This document shows positions 45,767 through 59,100 of a DNA stretch of 64,000 nucleotides, in pieces. Source of the stretch: Jackrogersella multiformis (Eukaryota > Ascomycota > Sordariomycetes > Xylariales > Hypoxylaceae); NCBI GenBank assembly GCA_902806575.1, contig CADCXD010000001.1, forward strand, positions 5,022,001 to 5,086,000, given 5' to 3'. The first letter of the stretch is position 1; each line of letters opens with the position of its first letter. The position numbers were made by a program, and so were the translations under genes. The notes under the pieces are model-generated. The model did no database searches. It saw nothing but the letters and a program-made list of their open reading frames with translations, and had not been told where the DNA came from.

Positions 45767-47667
45767 ATGAGCAACCAAGTCGATTCTGTTGGGCAATTCG
45801 ACTTCATCGTCGTTGGAGGTAAGTCATCATAACGTAAGGAATATAGGCAACACACAATCAACTCACATACCATCATTAGGAGGCACTGCCGGTTGCGCCG
45901 TCGCTGGCCGTCTAGCTGAGTCCTCTAAAGTCCGGATCTTGGTTATCGAGGCTGGTATTGGCAACCCGGGAGACGTGGACGCCATTACGACACCCGCCCG
46001 AGCCTTCGAACTACGCGATAGTAAGTATGATTGGGCCTATAAGACCACGATGATCGACCGCCCCGAGTATACGCGCGTTGAGAAGCCTAACACCCGCGGC
46101 AAGACACTGGGTGGATCTAGTTGCCTCAACTACTACACCTGGATTCCCGGCTCGGCTGGAACCTTCGACGACTGGGCGCCCTACGGCGGTGACGAGTGGA
46201 GGTGGGACAACGTCCGCAAGTACTTGTACAAGCCGGCAACCTATCACGACGACGGAGGTCTCTTCAGTGAGGAGCTGAAGTACATCGGCGCCGGCGGCCC
46301 TGTTCCTGTTTCCCATTCTGATCTCGTGCCAGAGATCCAGCCTTTCCGAGATGCCCTAACAAAAGCCTGGACAAGCAAAGGTGGGAAGCTGACTGATGAT
46401 GTCCACAACGGCACCATGAGCGGCCTCTGGAAATGCACTAACAGCATTTACAACGGCAAGCGTTCTTCGAGTTGGCTATATGTCCAAGGCAAGCCGAACG
46501 TCACCGTTCTCTCGGGCACAAATTCCAAGCGATTACTTATCGACCCCGCCACGAAGAAATGCCTCGGCGTAGAAGTTATCCTGCATTCGGGCGAAACGCA
46601 TAGCTTCAAGGCTAAGTACGAGACCATCGTCTCGTCCGGCGTCTTCGAGAGCCCCAAGTTGCTCATGCTCAGCGGAATCGGGCCCAAGGCTGAACTCGCC
46701 AAGTTCAACATCGAGACTATCGTCGACTCAACTCACGTGGGCCAGAACCTGCTAGACCACCCCATTCTCCCACACGTCTTCCGCCTCGAAGATGGAACCG
46801 GCTTAGATCACCATTTGCTTAGAGCTGGCCTTGAGCACGATGCGGCCGTCAGCGCCTACAGATGGAAGAATCAAGGACCGTATACCTCGGGCCTACTTGA
46901 GCTCGTCGGTCTTCCGCGCATCGACGAGCGTCTGATTAAGTATCCCGAGTACGTCGCCGCGAAGGCCGCCAACGGGGATCTAGACCCATTCGGTCCGGCC
47001 GGACAGCCGCATTTCGAGATTGATTTTGTCCCGATGTTTAGCGACGCCTTTCAGTGGCACATCCCTACGCCGCCCACCGGCGACTACCTAACGGTCATCG
47101 TTGATCTGCTAAGACCACAAAGCCGATCAGGCACGGTGGAGCTGAACAGTGCGGACCCCCTAGTGCAGCCTAAGATCAACCTGAACTTCTTCGCGGAGGA
47201 CTTGGACATCTTAGCGATGCGCGAGGGTATCCGGTGGGTGGACGACGTACTGATGAATGGCGAGGGGATGCGGGAGATGATCCACGAGGACTACCCGTGG
47301 CCGATGCCAAGAACGTCGGACGCGGCGATGGACAAGTTGATCCTCGAGCGTTCGCAGACGGGCTTCCACCCCTGCGGCACCACACGCATGTCAAAGAACA
47401 TCGGGGAGGGCGTGGTGGACGGCAAGCTCAAGGTCTTCGGAGTCGACAACCTACGCGTGATCGACGCGTCCGTCATCCCCGTGATACCGGACTGCCGCAT
47501 CCAGAACGCGGTTTACGCAATTGCTGAGAAGGTAAGCTAGGTACCTAAGTGCTTTCGGATTCATTTCCAAATGTAAGATTCCTGGAGTTATCCATAGCAA
47601 GCTAACTTGGAAATGTACACAGGGTGCCGATCTGATCAAGGCCGATCATATAGAGCTATACGAATAA
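45767..47667 (+). CDS. GMC-family FAD oxidoreductase
   Basis: Flavin-dependent oxidase or dehydrogenase of alcohols or sugars. Three exons, 45767-45818, 45880-47531 and 47623-47667, with GT-AG introns of 61 and 91 nt and matching phases, 582 aa. The first intron splits the FAD-binding motif, which reads DFIVVGGGTAGCAVAGRLAE once joined. Further GMC features: GKTLGGSSCLNYYTWIPGS, VSSGVFESPKLLMLSGIG, and the C-terminal HPCGTTRMS followed by VIDASVIPVIPDCRIQNAVY. The second catalytic position there is Asn, as in some GMC members. No signal peptide, so probably intracellular. The last exon of 15 codons was added because it completes the typical AIAEKGADLIK ending. A TAGGTACCTA palindrome sits inside the second intron. 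Confidence 0.92.
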
Positions 47668-48876
47668 GGCCTCTGTTTATCGGCGAAAAGGAGATTTAGT
47701 TAAAATATGGAACTGTCAACCTTCGGGATCTCTCATTACAATATATACGGACTCTTGTTTTTTATCTCATGAGTTATGACTTGTAGGTGATTAAATATTG
47801 TGAAGGTTGTGAAGGTTGAGAAGGTTGAGAAGATTGAAGGGGATGAAATGAAATATTACCTTAGGTACCTAGGTACACATCCGCTCTATTCTAGGTACCT
47901 ACCGAGGTATTCATTTATTCAAGTTATCTGGTTTTACGATATTCTAATGCTTAACTGAATAAATAGAGGATAATGACGGAGAATTGTTATTTTAAAATGG
48001 TATTATTGAGATATGCATTTAAGTAGCAGAGATTACATTTATTTATTAATTCCCTCCTCAACCCCTTTGCTAATTTCTTACACTACTTCGTACACTAGGT
48101 AGCTTACACACACTACATAACTTTGGTACCTAGGCCTTCGGCGACAAGAACACGGTAGGAGGCTGGTAGCGATAATAGACCGGCAAACTAAATCAAAATG
48201 GTGTCATGATTGCTCTGACAGGATGTGGGGATAGTTTTATTCGAATTCGATTCCAGGTGAGGTCTCGCCACTTGTGCGGCACTGGTGCTGAGTACCAGGT
48301 AGGTAGAATTGAGCGATACTGAATCCGTCTACATATTTACCTACCTACACTAGGTACCTAGCTGCCTAGGTACACTTAAGTAGGTCGTCAGCGCGTCGGT
48401 AAGGCCCGCAATACCCATCCATCCATGGGTAAAATGGATATCATCTCACCCATACCGCCCACATCACCCCATCGTATCGTGATTGACCATGCAGAATCGT
48501 CCCACGTCCAGCTAGTCGTCGACCTACACGACTCGGACGCGGAAGAGATGACGGTGAATTCAGAAGGAATGGAAGAAATATTGAAGAACTTGAGAACTTT
48601 ATAATCTCGTCGTAAAGCCTGTCTCGTCGTCTTGGAGAATGTTTCACCACAGCCTGCAACACAACCAAGCTTCCATCTATTATATACGATTTATTATACG
48701 ATTTATTACACGATTATATACCTACCTACCTAGGTAGATACGCACAACCTTACGAGGGTATCAAAGTTAAATCAACCGATTGGATCCCACTAGTTACCAT
48801 CTATCATTGCATGTACTTAAATTACTCCTTATTAAGACCACCACACCACAAGCCTTCAACCAACCTAATCGAGAAG
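47668..48876. other. Intergenic region, possible short ORF
   Basis: A GAAGGTTG-like degenerate repeat lies at 47800-47840 and palindromes at 47864-47876, 48300-48375 and 48720-48738. A 59-codon ATG frame at 48425-48604 (plus) is listed separately. Otherwise nothing recognised. Confidence 0.4.
48425..48604 (+). CDS. Possible short ORF, 59 aa, doubtful
   Basis: ATG frame ending in TAA with an acidic, protein-like composition (contains HVQLVVDLHDSDAEEM and EGMEEILKNLRTL). A second in-frame ATG at 48434 has a better context. No homology recognised, no introns seen, and it lies in a palindrome-rich spacer, so it may be chance. Confidence 0.22.
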   Translation: MGKMDIISPIPPTSPHRIVIDHAESSHVQLVVDLHDSDAEEMTVNSEGMEEILKNLRTL

Positions 48877-49239
48877 ATGCCTGTCGCTCATCCGCAAGGT
48901 CTCCGCCCGCACATGCACGCAGCCGCTAGAGTTACCTCGCCGGCTGTGACTAAGCTGGGGCCTGTCGCATCGAGGGTACTACCAAGCCTTGTGGTATTGG
49001 GAGCTGGTTAGTCTCACGTACTACATATATTTCCATTCATTATGTTAACATCTATACAAACAGCCTACACCGTCGGCACCTATGTCAAATCCCAGCTAAG
49101 CTACGAGTCTGGCGCGATGGACCGCATCTTTTCACAGCAAAACACCCCCGAAGTCGAACAGGCGAGAAAGAAGGCCCTGCAGGTTGAGGCCAACGGGGAC
49201 CCACGAAACAATCTCCTCAACTTCTTGGGTTGGTCCTGA
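48877..49239 (+). CDS. Small conserved-looking protein, function unknown
   Basis: Two exons, 48877-49006 and 49064-49239, with a 57 nt intron (GTTAGT...AACAG) in phase 1, giving 101 aa. The N-terminal half has Arg/His and small residues and could be a mitochondrial presequence. A hydrophobic stretch follows (RVLPSLVVLGAGAYTVGTYV, spanning the intron junction), then a soluble charged tail with TPEVEQARKKALQ and ending in NNLLNFLGWS. This layout suggests a single-span, possibly mitochondrial inner-membrane protein. That is inference only. I do not recognise the family. Confidence 0.72.
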
Positions 49240-50117
49240 GTTATAGAATAAAAGGGAGTTTACTTCTTCGCAAAGGGTACTTGGATAGATACCCCGGGTA
49301 CCCTATTGATACCTTCATGTCGCATATATTAGGCGTTTGGGGAAATTTGGCATAGCATGCGATTATCATGCGCCAGCATTGTTTAAGATACTTGCCTACC
49401 TAGAAAAAGGTAGTGTAAATCATACCTGCACTTCGCTCGCATAGAGCATACTTTGATATTTAATTGGTCGATGGTAGATGTATCTAATATATTATATATA
49501 ATCACTTTCAAACATCTTTCTCGTTCTATTCAACCTGTCACGCATGAGAAGTTGTTTACGGGAGATAACAAGGACATGACAAGAACTCTCACATGGTGCT
49601 GAATAAGACCTAGGTACCCAGGTAGGTAAATATAGATATTCATATGCAGCTAATCATCCGGCTGTTTCCTCTGACAGCGCTGTACCTGAAAGACGCCAAA
49701 AATTGGAGTCGGCGTCGTTTATTGTATTAACTATAAATAGTTTAGAGGGTTTCGTGATCATGGGGGCTGCAGTCGTTTTATTGGCTTAGCCACTCGCATG
49801 TGCCCTCGCCTGGTAAGCGAATCGCTCGAACTTCCCCTTTTCTATCCTATCCTATGGTACCTAGCTGTATTCTTCTGCTGACTTGCGCTGACTTGCTCAA
49901 ATATGACATGATCGACACGAATCCAGCGCTCCCTTCTACAGGCCGCTGACAGTGTAGATGGCAACGTTGCTTCAAAAAGGGGCGCGTTTTACGTATTTCA
50001 ACATGGAGGAACGCGCGCTCTCTTCAGCGCGTCGTTGATATATATATATATATATTTTCATTTTGCTATCGCCGGCATTAAATCAGCGTAATAAACTTAG
50101 AGAGCTGGTTTATAAAA
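49240..50117. other. Intergenic region upstream of the GH76 gene
   Basis: Includes CCTAGGTACCCAGGTAGG near 49610-49627 and a (TA)n run at 50039-50056. The sequence TTTATAAAA directly abuts the GH76 ATG, too close to act as a TATA box. No gene seen. Confidence 0.4.
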
Positions 50118-51353
50118 ATGACGAGATTATCCAATATCGTTGCAGGAGCTGTGCTCGCCTCTGCTGTGTCTGCCCTGAACCTCAACGTGAATGACCAGGC
50201 TTCTATCAAGGAAATTGCGGCCAAGGTCGCAAAGGGTCTTTACATTTACCATGATCCCAACTCGACGGCAGGCCAGTTTAAACAACCGCAACCTTGGTTC
50301 TGGTGGGAATCCGGCTCAGCTTGGAATGGCCTGATGGAGTATACCGTGTACACGGGCGACACCACCTATAAAGCCGATCTCCTTTCCGCGCTATCGAAGA
50401 ATCTCGGTCCCAATTACGACTTTGCTCCACCGGAGCAGCAAAACTGGGAGGCAAACGATGATCAGGTCTACTGGGTGTACAATGCGCTCAGCGCGATGGA
50501 GTACGGCTTCGAGGCGCTTCCTTGCGCGGCTCCTAAGGCGGATACCCCTGACGATTGTGCGAACTCGTGGCTTGCTATTAGCACGAACGCCTTCGACGAG
50601 TTCGTCACGCGGTGGAATAAAGACAGCGCCACTTGCGCGGGTGGGCTGAAGTGGCAGTACACCGAGACGGCAAATGGTTACTATTACAAAAACTCCGTGT
50701 CCAATGGCGGGTTTTTTCAAACTGCCGCCCGGCTCGCTCGGTACACCGGAAACCAGACCTTCGGTGATTGGGCCACCAAGGTCTGGGACTGGTCTACGAG
50801 CGTCGGCTTCGTTAGCGCTGACTTTCACGTTTATGATGGTGCTGGTGACGACAAGGATGCAAACTGCTCCGCGATAAACAAGGATGAGTGGTCTTATAAT
50901 ATCGCGTCCTACCTCCACGGCGCGGCCCACATGTATGCTTTCACCAACGGCGATTCTACCTGGGAGTCGAGAGTCCAAGGCCTATTTAAAGCAGCGCAGA
51001 GCACCTTTTTTAGTCCCACACCTAACGCCACCGACGTGATGTACGAGCAGAAATGCGAACTAAACTCGACATGTAACATCGATCAAACTAGCTTCAAGGC
51101 CAGCTTGTCACGTTGGCTCGGCAAGGCAGCAGTATTGGTCCCTAGTATGAGGAGGGATATAGATGCCTTACTCCAGGCGAGTGCTATGGGGGCGGCATCG
51201 AGCTGTAGCGGTTATGAAAACTCGACCTGTGGCATACAATGGTACACTGGTGCTTTCGACGGTCAGTCAGACTTGGGTGTTCAGCTGAGTGCGCTCGAAG
51301 CGATCCAAAGCCTGTTAGCAACGAGGGCACCGAAGTTGGCAGTCAAATTATAG
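50118..51353 (+). CDS. GH76 alpha-1,6-mannanase-like cell-wall protein (Dfg5/Dcw1 type)
   Basis: Single exon, 411 aa. Signal peptide residues 1-19 (AGAVLASAVSALN). GH76 features: WFWWESGSAWNGLMEY early, the paired catalytic aspartates Asp114-Asp115 in ANDDQVYWV, GGFFQTAARLARYTGN, and conserved Cys/Trp in the C-terminal half (CGIQWYTGAFDGQSDLG). Family members act on alpha-1,6-mannan or cross-link GPI-mannoproteins into the wall. Unlike Dfg5/Dcw1 of yeast, the protein ends LATRAPKLAVKL with no hydrophobic GPI signal, so a soluble secreted enzyme is more likely. No lesions seen. Confidence 0.9.
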   Translation: MTRLSNIVAGAVLASAVSALNLNVNDQASIKEIAAKVAKGLYIYHDPNSTAGQFKQPQPWFWWESGSAWNGLMEYTVYTGDTTYKADLLSALSKNLGPNYDFAPPEQQNWEANDDQVYWVYNALSAMEYGFEALPCAAPKADTPDDCANSWLAISTNAFDEFVTRWNKDSATCAGGLKWQYTETANGYYYKNSVSNGGFFQTAARLARYTGNQTFGDWATKVWDWSTSVGFVSADFHVYDGAGDDKDANCSAINKDEWSYNIASYLHGAAHMYAFTNGDSTWESRVQGLFKAAQSTFFSPTPNATDVMYEQKCELNSTCNIDQTSFKASLSRWLGKAAVLVPSMRRDIDALLQASAMGAASSCSGYENSTCGIQWYTGAFDGQSDLGVQLSALEAIQSLLATRAPKLAVKL

Positions 51354-53113
51354 ACCACCAAACGGACAATTTTCTAGTACCACATAAGTGGTGTGGCTGG
51401 GAGGGTCTTCTTGCTATGGGTGTACATACCTAATGTAATACATCATGCAAAGGGGGTTGATAAGGAGTTCGTGATTGAAAACGAGTTTACATCGGACTGA
51501 TGGGCAAGAAGCTCATTATTAGATCAAGTGATCCGCGAGATTCATTACACGAAGAGTTGCAGCCAGTACTTGATCTCTTGTCCTCCCTACCTAAAGCTTT
51601 GGATGAATACACCAGAGATGTTTTTCTTCCTAACATGCATAAATTGGCGTCCACTTAAAGTTCATAGCAACCCTCCTTCGACAAATAAGAGGTCTTGCCG
51701 CATCTCATATTTCTGCCCATCCAACCGGATTGTCTTAGTTTTCGAGTTTTGTCACTCTAACCTACATGACTACCCACGTACATAGGAATAACCTCGTCAT
51801 CAGCAAGACGAGCCAAAAGTGGACCTTAATATTAGGGGCTACCTAGCTTATTATCCCTTCAATATTTGCGAGCCCGGTGCGTTTGTATTGTGTACCCCTA
51901 GGTAGCTGAGCGGTCTTGAGCAACTGCTGGATGTCTTAAACTGACCTTCAGGCATCATATGCCATTCTCTTGCAAGTATCTGAATATGGCCTATCACTCG
52001 ATTTGGAAGATTACCACTTGTCGTCTGGTCAAGCCATGCTGCGCAAATTGTAGATCAGTCAAAATAGTTGGTGCTCGCTAACCTAAGTGTTAATATTAAG
52101 ACGGGTAGCTACGTTATGCAAAGAAGAGTCATGATCATGACATATACATACTCAACAGCTCTTAAGGGAATTGCTTTTTCGGTCATCTACCTAGTATGCA
52201 TCCTGAGTTACCTGAAATGTACTTTATCGATGTCTCACAAGCCAACCTCCAATTTGACATGTTATCGTTCTTGATTCTAGAACTGAGATATTTTCAAGCC
52301 ACCCGAGTAGGTATGTTGCAATGATAATAGCCACATCGTTATTATTCCTATTCGTTCGGTCTGAAGAGATAAGTCTTTCCTAAAGATAATTAGGCCGTGA
52401 AGATATGTTTAGAGAAACTAAATATTTTGGTTACCCGTGTTCTTCCTTGCGTACCCGGTGTGTCACTTTCCCTAAGCCCGCCACGCCACTGTCTCTGCCA
52501 GTGCCGGCATCGTGTCACATAGCATGGCCTCTTCCAACTATTTTGTTTTTGGTGATCAAGACACCTGTATTACATGGGTATACATTACATCGCGAGCATC
52601 TGATGTGATTACCGAGTGTGGCGAGGATTACAAGGAGAGTGGCTTGCAGGCTAGAATTTGAGATAATGCTGTGGAAAGAAATGTAGGATTGATTAAATCC
52701 GCTACGGGATATACTCCTAAGTAGTCACTTCTAATTCGTGCGTCCTTCCGTTCAAGAATGCACCTACATATCCCCAGCCCCGATACTAAACCTGTACGAT
52801 CTTTTAGGATTCAGGGGGGCATCCCTGGGAGTCCATTGGCATGATTCTGTACAGATTGGGATTCAATCTGGCTCTCATCAATGCTACATAAAAAGAAGTG
52901 TCGAATATCTACACTTAATGACTTCATCTTCTCATCATCTTGGTTTGATGCCACGCTCGATTTTACATTTTTATATGTTATTATCGATATACCTAAGTGT
53001 CTAACGAACCGGCTACATAGTAAGAGTGATCACTTGGCGGTCTTGTATACCGGATATTAGGTTAAATAATGCTAACTTACCATGCTTAGAAATTTGAGCC
53101 CTTCTCGGTCGAT
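51354..53113. other. Intergenic region
   Basis: About 1.76 kb, moderately AT-rich. Only short frames without ATG context or recognisable motifs. No RNA gene or repeat of note apart from one CCTAGGTAG word at 51897. Confidence 0.4.
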
Positions 53114-55113
53114 ATGGATTCAAGCGAAAAGGTCGAATATGTCGAAGTCCGAGAGGATGGTGTGACTACCAACCAGAGCCAAGAGCTTGCATCTACTTAT
53201 ACTGATGAAGAATATAAATGCTTAAGGCGAAAGGTGGACAAATACCTTCTCCCGCTGTGAGTACCATCCAAAAACAGTTGCAGAATTCCCTCTTTTCAAG
53301 TACATTAGGAGCTCTTCCCTTTATTACCGGGGTGTTTACTCCTGCGGCACATATCACAATATTCGATCATTAGCTCTTCTATGTTGAAGTAACTCCTAAC
53401 TCTGGATACTATATAGCATGTGGCTTTGTCATGGACTCCAGCAAGTCGATAAAGCCTGCGTCGGCACACAAGCCACGTTTGGTTTACGCGAGGACACTGG
53501 TCTTGTCGGCCAGCAATTTGCATGGCTCACAACAATCTTCTATATCACCTATCTATGTTTCGAGCTCCCCTCCATCATCTTATTGCAGCGGTTTCAGATG
53601 GGCAGGATTCTGTCTCTATACATCATCTGTTGGGGTTGTATAGTGTTGTGCATTGGCTTTGCTCAGAATTTCGTGCAGCTCATCACCCTTCGTGCGCTTC
53701 AAGGGGTATTTGAGTGTTCCATAAGCCCAGGATTTCTCCTGGTCGTTGGGACTTGGTATACCACACGAGAGCATCCCTCGCGAGCCTTGGTCTTCCAAAG
53801 CGGGTTTGCAGGCATGAGCGTAATTACTGATTCGATAAACTATGGGATTGGGACAGTGTCCCTCAAGAACGCGGATTTCCAGGCATGGAGATATATGTCG
53901 TTTGTCAGTTGTCTAATGTGGAAACATTCATAAGAAGGAGGCTGACTATTTTATAGTTCCTTGGTGGGCTCACCATCGTAGCGGGGATATTTTGCCTTCT
54001 CTTTCTTGGCACACCGTCTGAGGTGCGCTGGCTATCTACGGAAGAGAAAAAGATAGCTAAGGCTCGCGTGTTGGCTAATAACAACGGTCATGACCGAACG
54101 GGTTTCAAGGAGTGGAAATGGGAACAGGTCATTGAATGTCTAACGGATCCAACAGTACGTGGTTGCAACTACTCCTTATTACGTTATTTGAATTCGATAG
54201 TTGATTATAATACCACAGTTCTGGTTTGCTGGGTTGAATGCTCTCTTGGGCGCCGTCCCTAACGGCGCGTTGACGTCGTTTTCGGCGATTTTAAACACCA
54301 CTTTTGGTTTCAGTAAACTTACATATACCTACCAACATATTCATGGTCATGGCTAACTTTGGAAATAGCGAATTTACAAGTGCTTATTTTGAACATTCCA
54401 AAATATATGTTTTCCGTATTCTACTTCATTTTAGTTGGAGTAGTAGCTACTAGGAAGAAGAACCTTCGCATGTAAGTATGGATATAACCTTAAGACCTGT
54501 ACATACCCTAATCGCGTATACCTAGGTGGATCATGATGCTCTCTAATATCCCTCCAATCGTAGGCTTCCTCCTCATAGCTATCCTCCCAAATGAGCCACA
54601 GCATAAGTGGACGAAATGGGGTGGATATTTCATGACGAGTACCTTTATAATCTCTACATTCTTTGCGTGGTCATTAGTCCCATCAAATGTTGCTGGAAGA
54701 ACAAAGCGTACTATCATATCGACAATCACCTTCGTTGGTTACTGCGTTGGAAATATGACGGGAACTCAAATTTTCCAGGCTAAAGACGCGGTAAGTTAAT
54801 CTTAATACAGACGGTCCAATTATAAAACTAACAATTAGTAGCCTAGATACATTCCGGGGACTATTGCTTGTGCTGTGTGCTTAGGAGTCCAAATCATTGT
54901 GATTTTCCTATGGAGAAATATGTTTGTCATGCGCAATAGACGTATGGAGAAGCGGATGAACGAACTCGGACTTTCGGAAGAGGACAGAGTCGAAGCTGGT
55001 AAAGAGATAGGGGAACAGGATTGTACGGATCTTAAGAATCCCTTCGTAAGTCTCACAGTGACCATGAACCCTTATTTATCTAACTATCCACTTAGTTTCG
55101 CTACGTAACATGA
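53114..55113 (+). CDS. MFS transporter, allantoate permease (Dal5)-like
   Basis: Proton-linked plasma-membrane uptake carrier of the anion:cation symporter group; substrates of relatives include allantoate, vitamins and dipeptides. Eight exons: 53114-53256, 53417-53903, 53957-54154, 54219-54312, 54369-54471, 54526-54790, 54842-55045, 55096-55113. All introns are GT-AG and every phase agrees, total 503 aa. Family motifs: DKYLLPLMWLCHGLQQVDK, STQ-like GTQATFGLRED, LTTIFYITYLCFELPS, a TWYTTREHPSRA loop, and the C-terminal ending LKNPFFRYVT (last exon six codons). About 12 membrane helices. Codon use is more A/T-ending than in the enzymes upstream. It lies 0.7 kb from the RIP-hit retroelement but is intact. 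Substrate unknown. Confidence 0.88.
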
Positions 55114-55823
55114 TGAAAACAATGGGAGATGAACGGTCACGAGGAAACTATTCGATGTTGAGAACTCTTATATCTTTAAAACGTGAAGCCTTAAATAATA
55201 CTGGATATCAGCCATTAACCTAGAGGTATTATTGACCTAACTAGGTAGTTTTGTTCTAGGCGTATTTTCATTATTGATATCTTCTAGGCTATAAAGGAAA
55301 TCCTGTCTCTCTTCAGTTTATGCTTTTGTTAAATGTGTAACATTAAAACTTGATAGCTAATAAGAAGAGCTCATCCCTTAAAAGTGATATATACAGACAT
55401 ACTTTATAATACAATGTAAAAGTTTCCATTGCAGAACTAAGATGAGTCGCGAATTACTCCGGAAACAAATTTCGGGGACTCTTTATATTTATGTGTCCGA
55501 CACCATATTAATATTCAGCTTACCGCAAATAAATCATGTCAGGCAAAATGTTACGAAGACTTTCACTACGGGGATTACTTAACCGAAAGGACTCCTTTTG
55601 AAACCGAAATATTATGATCATAACTTTCTTCCTTCTCACACAATTATATCAAAAAAGAAATGTTTCTCAAGTCTCTATCGTGGCAATAAAATAACAACGT
55701 TCATTGAAAATCTGACTACCGACATACCGAACAAGGGATCGTATTTCCAGCAAGTTGCTTGTACATACGAAAATGTTGTAGGCAGGACAAGCTCACGTCT
55801 AGCCGCCACTACCTTATCCCTCT
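55114..55823. other. Spacer between MFS gene and LTR element
   Basis: AT-leaning, no gene supported. An open stretch at 55598-55831 has no ATG or recognisable content. The bases just before the LTR are CCTCT. Confidence 0.4.
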
Positions 55824-56139
55824 TGTTGTGACAAGGGCAATAGGGCTTGGAACTGTAGTTCAATTTTGAATTATAATTCTCTATAATCTTAAAGTCCTTG
55901 CCTTTTATCTCTTTTTGCGAAGCGAGGCGTAATGACTTATATATATATAATTTGAATATTTCCTTAAGCGTCGTTGGCGCCTTTTTATTCTTGTTAATTT
56001 ATTTTTATATATATTAATTAAGTTTTCTAATTAATTTTATTTAATAACTTTATTTTATAAGTTTTAATATATCTCGTATTAATTAATATATATGTATATA
56101 TTAATTATACTTTGCTTTATAAAACTTATTTATATAATA
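55824..56139 (+). repeat. 5' LTR
   Basis: 316 bp direct repeat of 62381-62697. Its outer (left) end is GC-normal, while its inner end is converted to A/T. In the last 30 bases (56110-56139) it differs from the 3' copy at 12 sites, all C-to-T or G-to-A. Confidence 0.82.
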
Positions 56140-59100
56140 TTAACTTTTTCTTTCTTAATATTTAATTTTAAGCATTTTAAAAGATTATAAAATTATAAAG
56201 TTTATTAATATATTACTTATAAAATAACTTAATTATTATTTTTTAGCCGGTTAATCTTTTTATTTAACGAGATATTTTATTTTATTTTAATTTTTAATAG
56301 AGTTTATAATTTGTTTTATTTGATAGTTTTTAGGTTTTATCGGGGCTGTTTTATATAAAACTTAATTAAGGTTAAAAAGTTCTTAATTATTAACGCGGTA
56401 AGATTTAATAAGTAAGATATAAAATAAATTATATATTTTTTAACCTTTAAGTAAAATAAGTTTTATTGTTATAAGAAAAATTATTTATTAAATTTTAAAA
56501 AATCCTAAGAATTTTTTATTTAATTTTTTAATAAGGCGTTTTATTTTAATATTTTTTATATTAAGCATTATAAATTATTTTTTTTGGAAGATTAATATAT
56601 TTTTTTATCGTTTATTTATTTATTTTTTTATTCGTTAATAGCTTTATTTTAAATATTTTTATGTTTTTTAATATATTTATATTATTTAATGTGTATATAA
56701 TTTATTTCTTAAATTACGTGAAATGTTTATAAGGGGGTTATAAATAATTAAATGATAATTATAATTAATATAAAAGGATGTAAGTTATATTAATAATAAG
56801 GTAATATTATTATAGGTAAATTTAGTTATTACGAGGAGGTTTTCTTAATTATTTATTTTATAATTAATAAAGGCTTTAAAGTAAACCTTTAAGATTTAAT
56901 TAAGGCGTTTTGTTTAATCGTTAGTTTATAAGTAAAACGTAATGTTTATACGGGATTTGATTTTTATTATTTTAAAGAAGTTTTTTTAAATATAAAAAAT
57001 AAACTTAAAGTTTTTATTAAAAATAATATTTAATAATATATTATATAATCTTTAATATTATTTAATAAAAATTTTAATTAAATTATTAAACTTTTTTCCT
57101 TTTATTTTAAAAGGGATAAAATAAGCCATTTTTAAAAATAAATTTATTATTACTTAAATAAAATTATAATCGTTTAATAAAAAAAGGTTTATAATAAAGT
57201 TTATTATTATTGTTAATTAAGGTTTATAATATAATTCTATTAATTAAAAATGTTTATATAAAGCGTAACGAGAGATTTTATTTTATTAATATTTTAAATA
57301 GCCTTATACGTAATCTTAAATAATATTTTTAATGTTTAGTTATTAAAAGTTTTAAATAATTAATTTTAAGGTTTTATTTATTCTTATATATCCGGTAATA
57401 AAGGTATTATATTCGGAAGAAATAACTTCTTTTTAAAGTTTTATAAATATTTAAAGCTTACTTTTTTAATATAAAAAATCGTCTTAAAAAATAACGTTTT
57501 TAAAAGGGTTTATAATTTACGTAATATATTTTAAGTTATTAATAATTACTTTTTTTAGTTTTTTTATAAAATTAAAAGCTTAACTAAAAATAATAAAGCT
57601 ATATAATTTTTTTAATATAACGAGGATAATTATTAAAAAGATAAATAAAATTCCTTAGGAGTATAAAAAATATTTATCTTATAAAATTAATTTTATAGGT
57701 TAGTTTTTAACTCCTTTTTTCTTAAATCGATATTATAATAATTTAAAAAAAATATTAACCTTATTATTTTATTTTCTTAATCGGTAATTAATAATAAATT
57801 AATATAATAATAATTTTTATACCTATTAAGCTTAACGTCGATTTAAGATTTTAATTATTATAAAATAAGCTAAATTTTAATGGTTAAAATAAATTTTAAT
57901 TTAATATTTAACATTTTCTAAATATTAATACCATTTTTCGAAAAAATTTATTATAATTAATAATTCTTTATTATAAATCTTATAATTCATTTTTATTAAT
58001 ATAAGTTTATAAGAATAATAAGTTATTAATTTAAGTTTATTTTATTTATTTTTTTAAAAAAGAATAACGTTAATGGTATAATCCGATATATCGGTTTTAA
58101 TATAAGTTTATTTCGAGGGATTAAAATATGTTATAATAGGAGCTTAAGTAAACCGGGATTTAAGTTCTTTAAAAGATTTGTTTATTTTTTTAGTTTATTT
58201 TTAATTTTTTTTATTTTCTTTATTTACGTTAATAATCGGTTTTATTATTTCTAAGAATTTCTTTATAAATTATTAATAAAAATTTATAAAGTTAATAAAT
58301 TATTAAAATTCTTTAAGAAATTTAAGTACTTCTTAATTATTAATATAATTAATTTTATTTTAAGTTATTAAAATGTTATTTATTCCGATAATATATCTTA
58401 AAAAATCTACTTTTTATACTTTTTAAAAATATTTTCGTAGGTTAACCGTTAAATAATATTTTATAAATCTTTTTAAAACTTTTTTAACAATCTTATCGTA
58501 TTTTTTTATCGTATTTACATAGATAAGGAAATTATTTAAGTATATTAAAAAGCTTAAATTAATAAAATCTCGGAAAATATTATTTATTATTAATTAAAAA
58601 GTTATAAAACATTAATTAATTTAAATGACATTATTAAGTATTCGAAAAGGTTATATTTATAGCGGAATGTTATTTTTTATTTATTCCTTTTCTTAATCTT
58701 AATTAAATAAAATCTTAACTTAAAGTTAATCTTTATAAACTATTTCGTAATTTTAAAACAAGCTTATAGTTTTAATATTAACAATATAAAATAGCGAATA
58801 AAAATAGTAATATTATTTAAGCTTTAATAATTAATTATTAACTTAAAAAAGTTTTAAAAATTAAGTTTATTAATAAATATTATAAGTGTTATATAAAACG
58901 AGGTTAATTTTTAAATTTAACTATTATTAATTATTTTATTTAATTATAATTTAAATATATTAAGTTCCCTTTTATTTATAACGTAAAAAGGTCCTTAAGG
59001 AGGTATCTTTCCTTCTTAAAAATTAATAAAATAATCTTAAGGTTAATAATTTGAAAAGCGTTATTTTACTTCTTTAATTATAATATACATAAATTTATGG

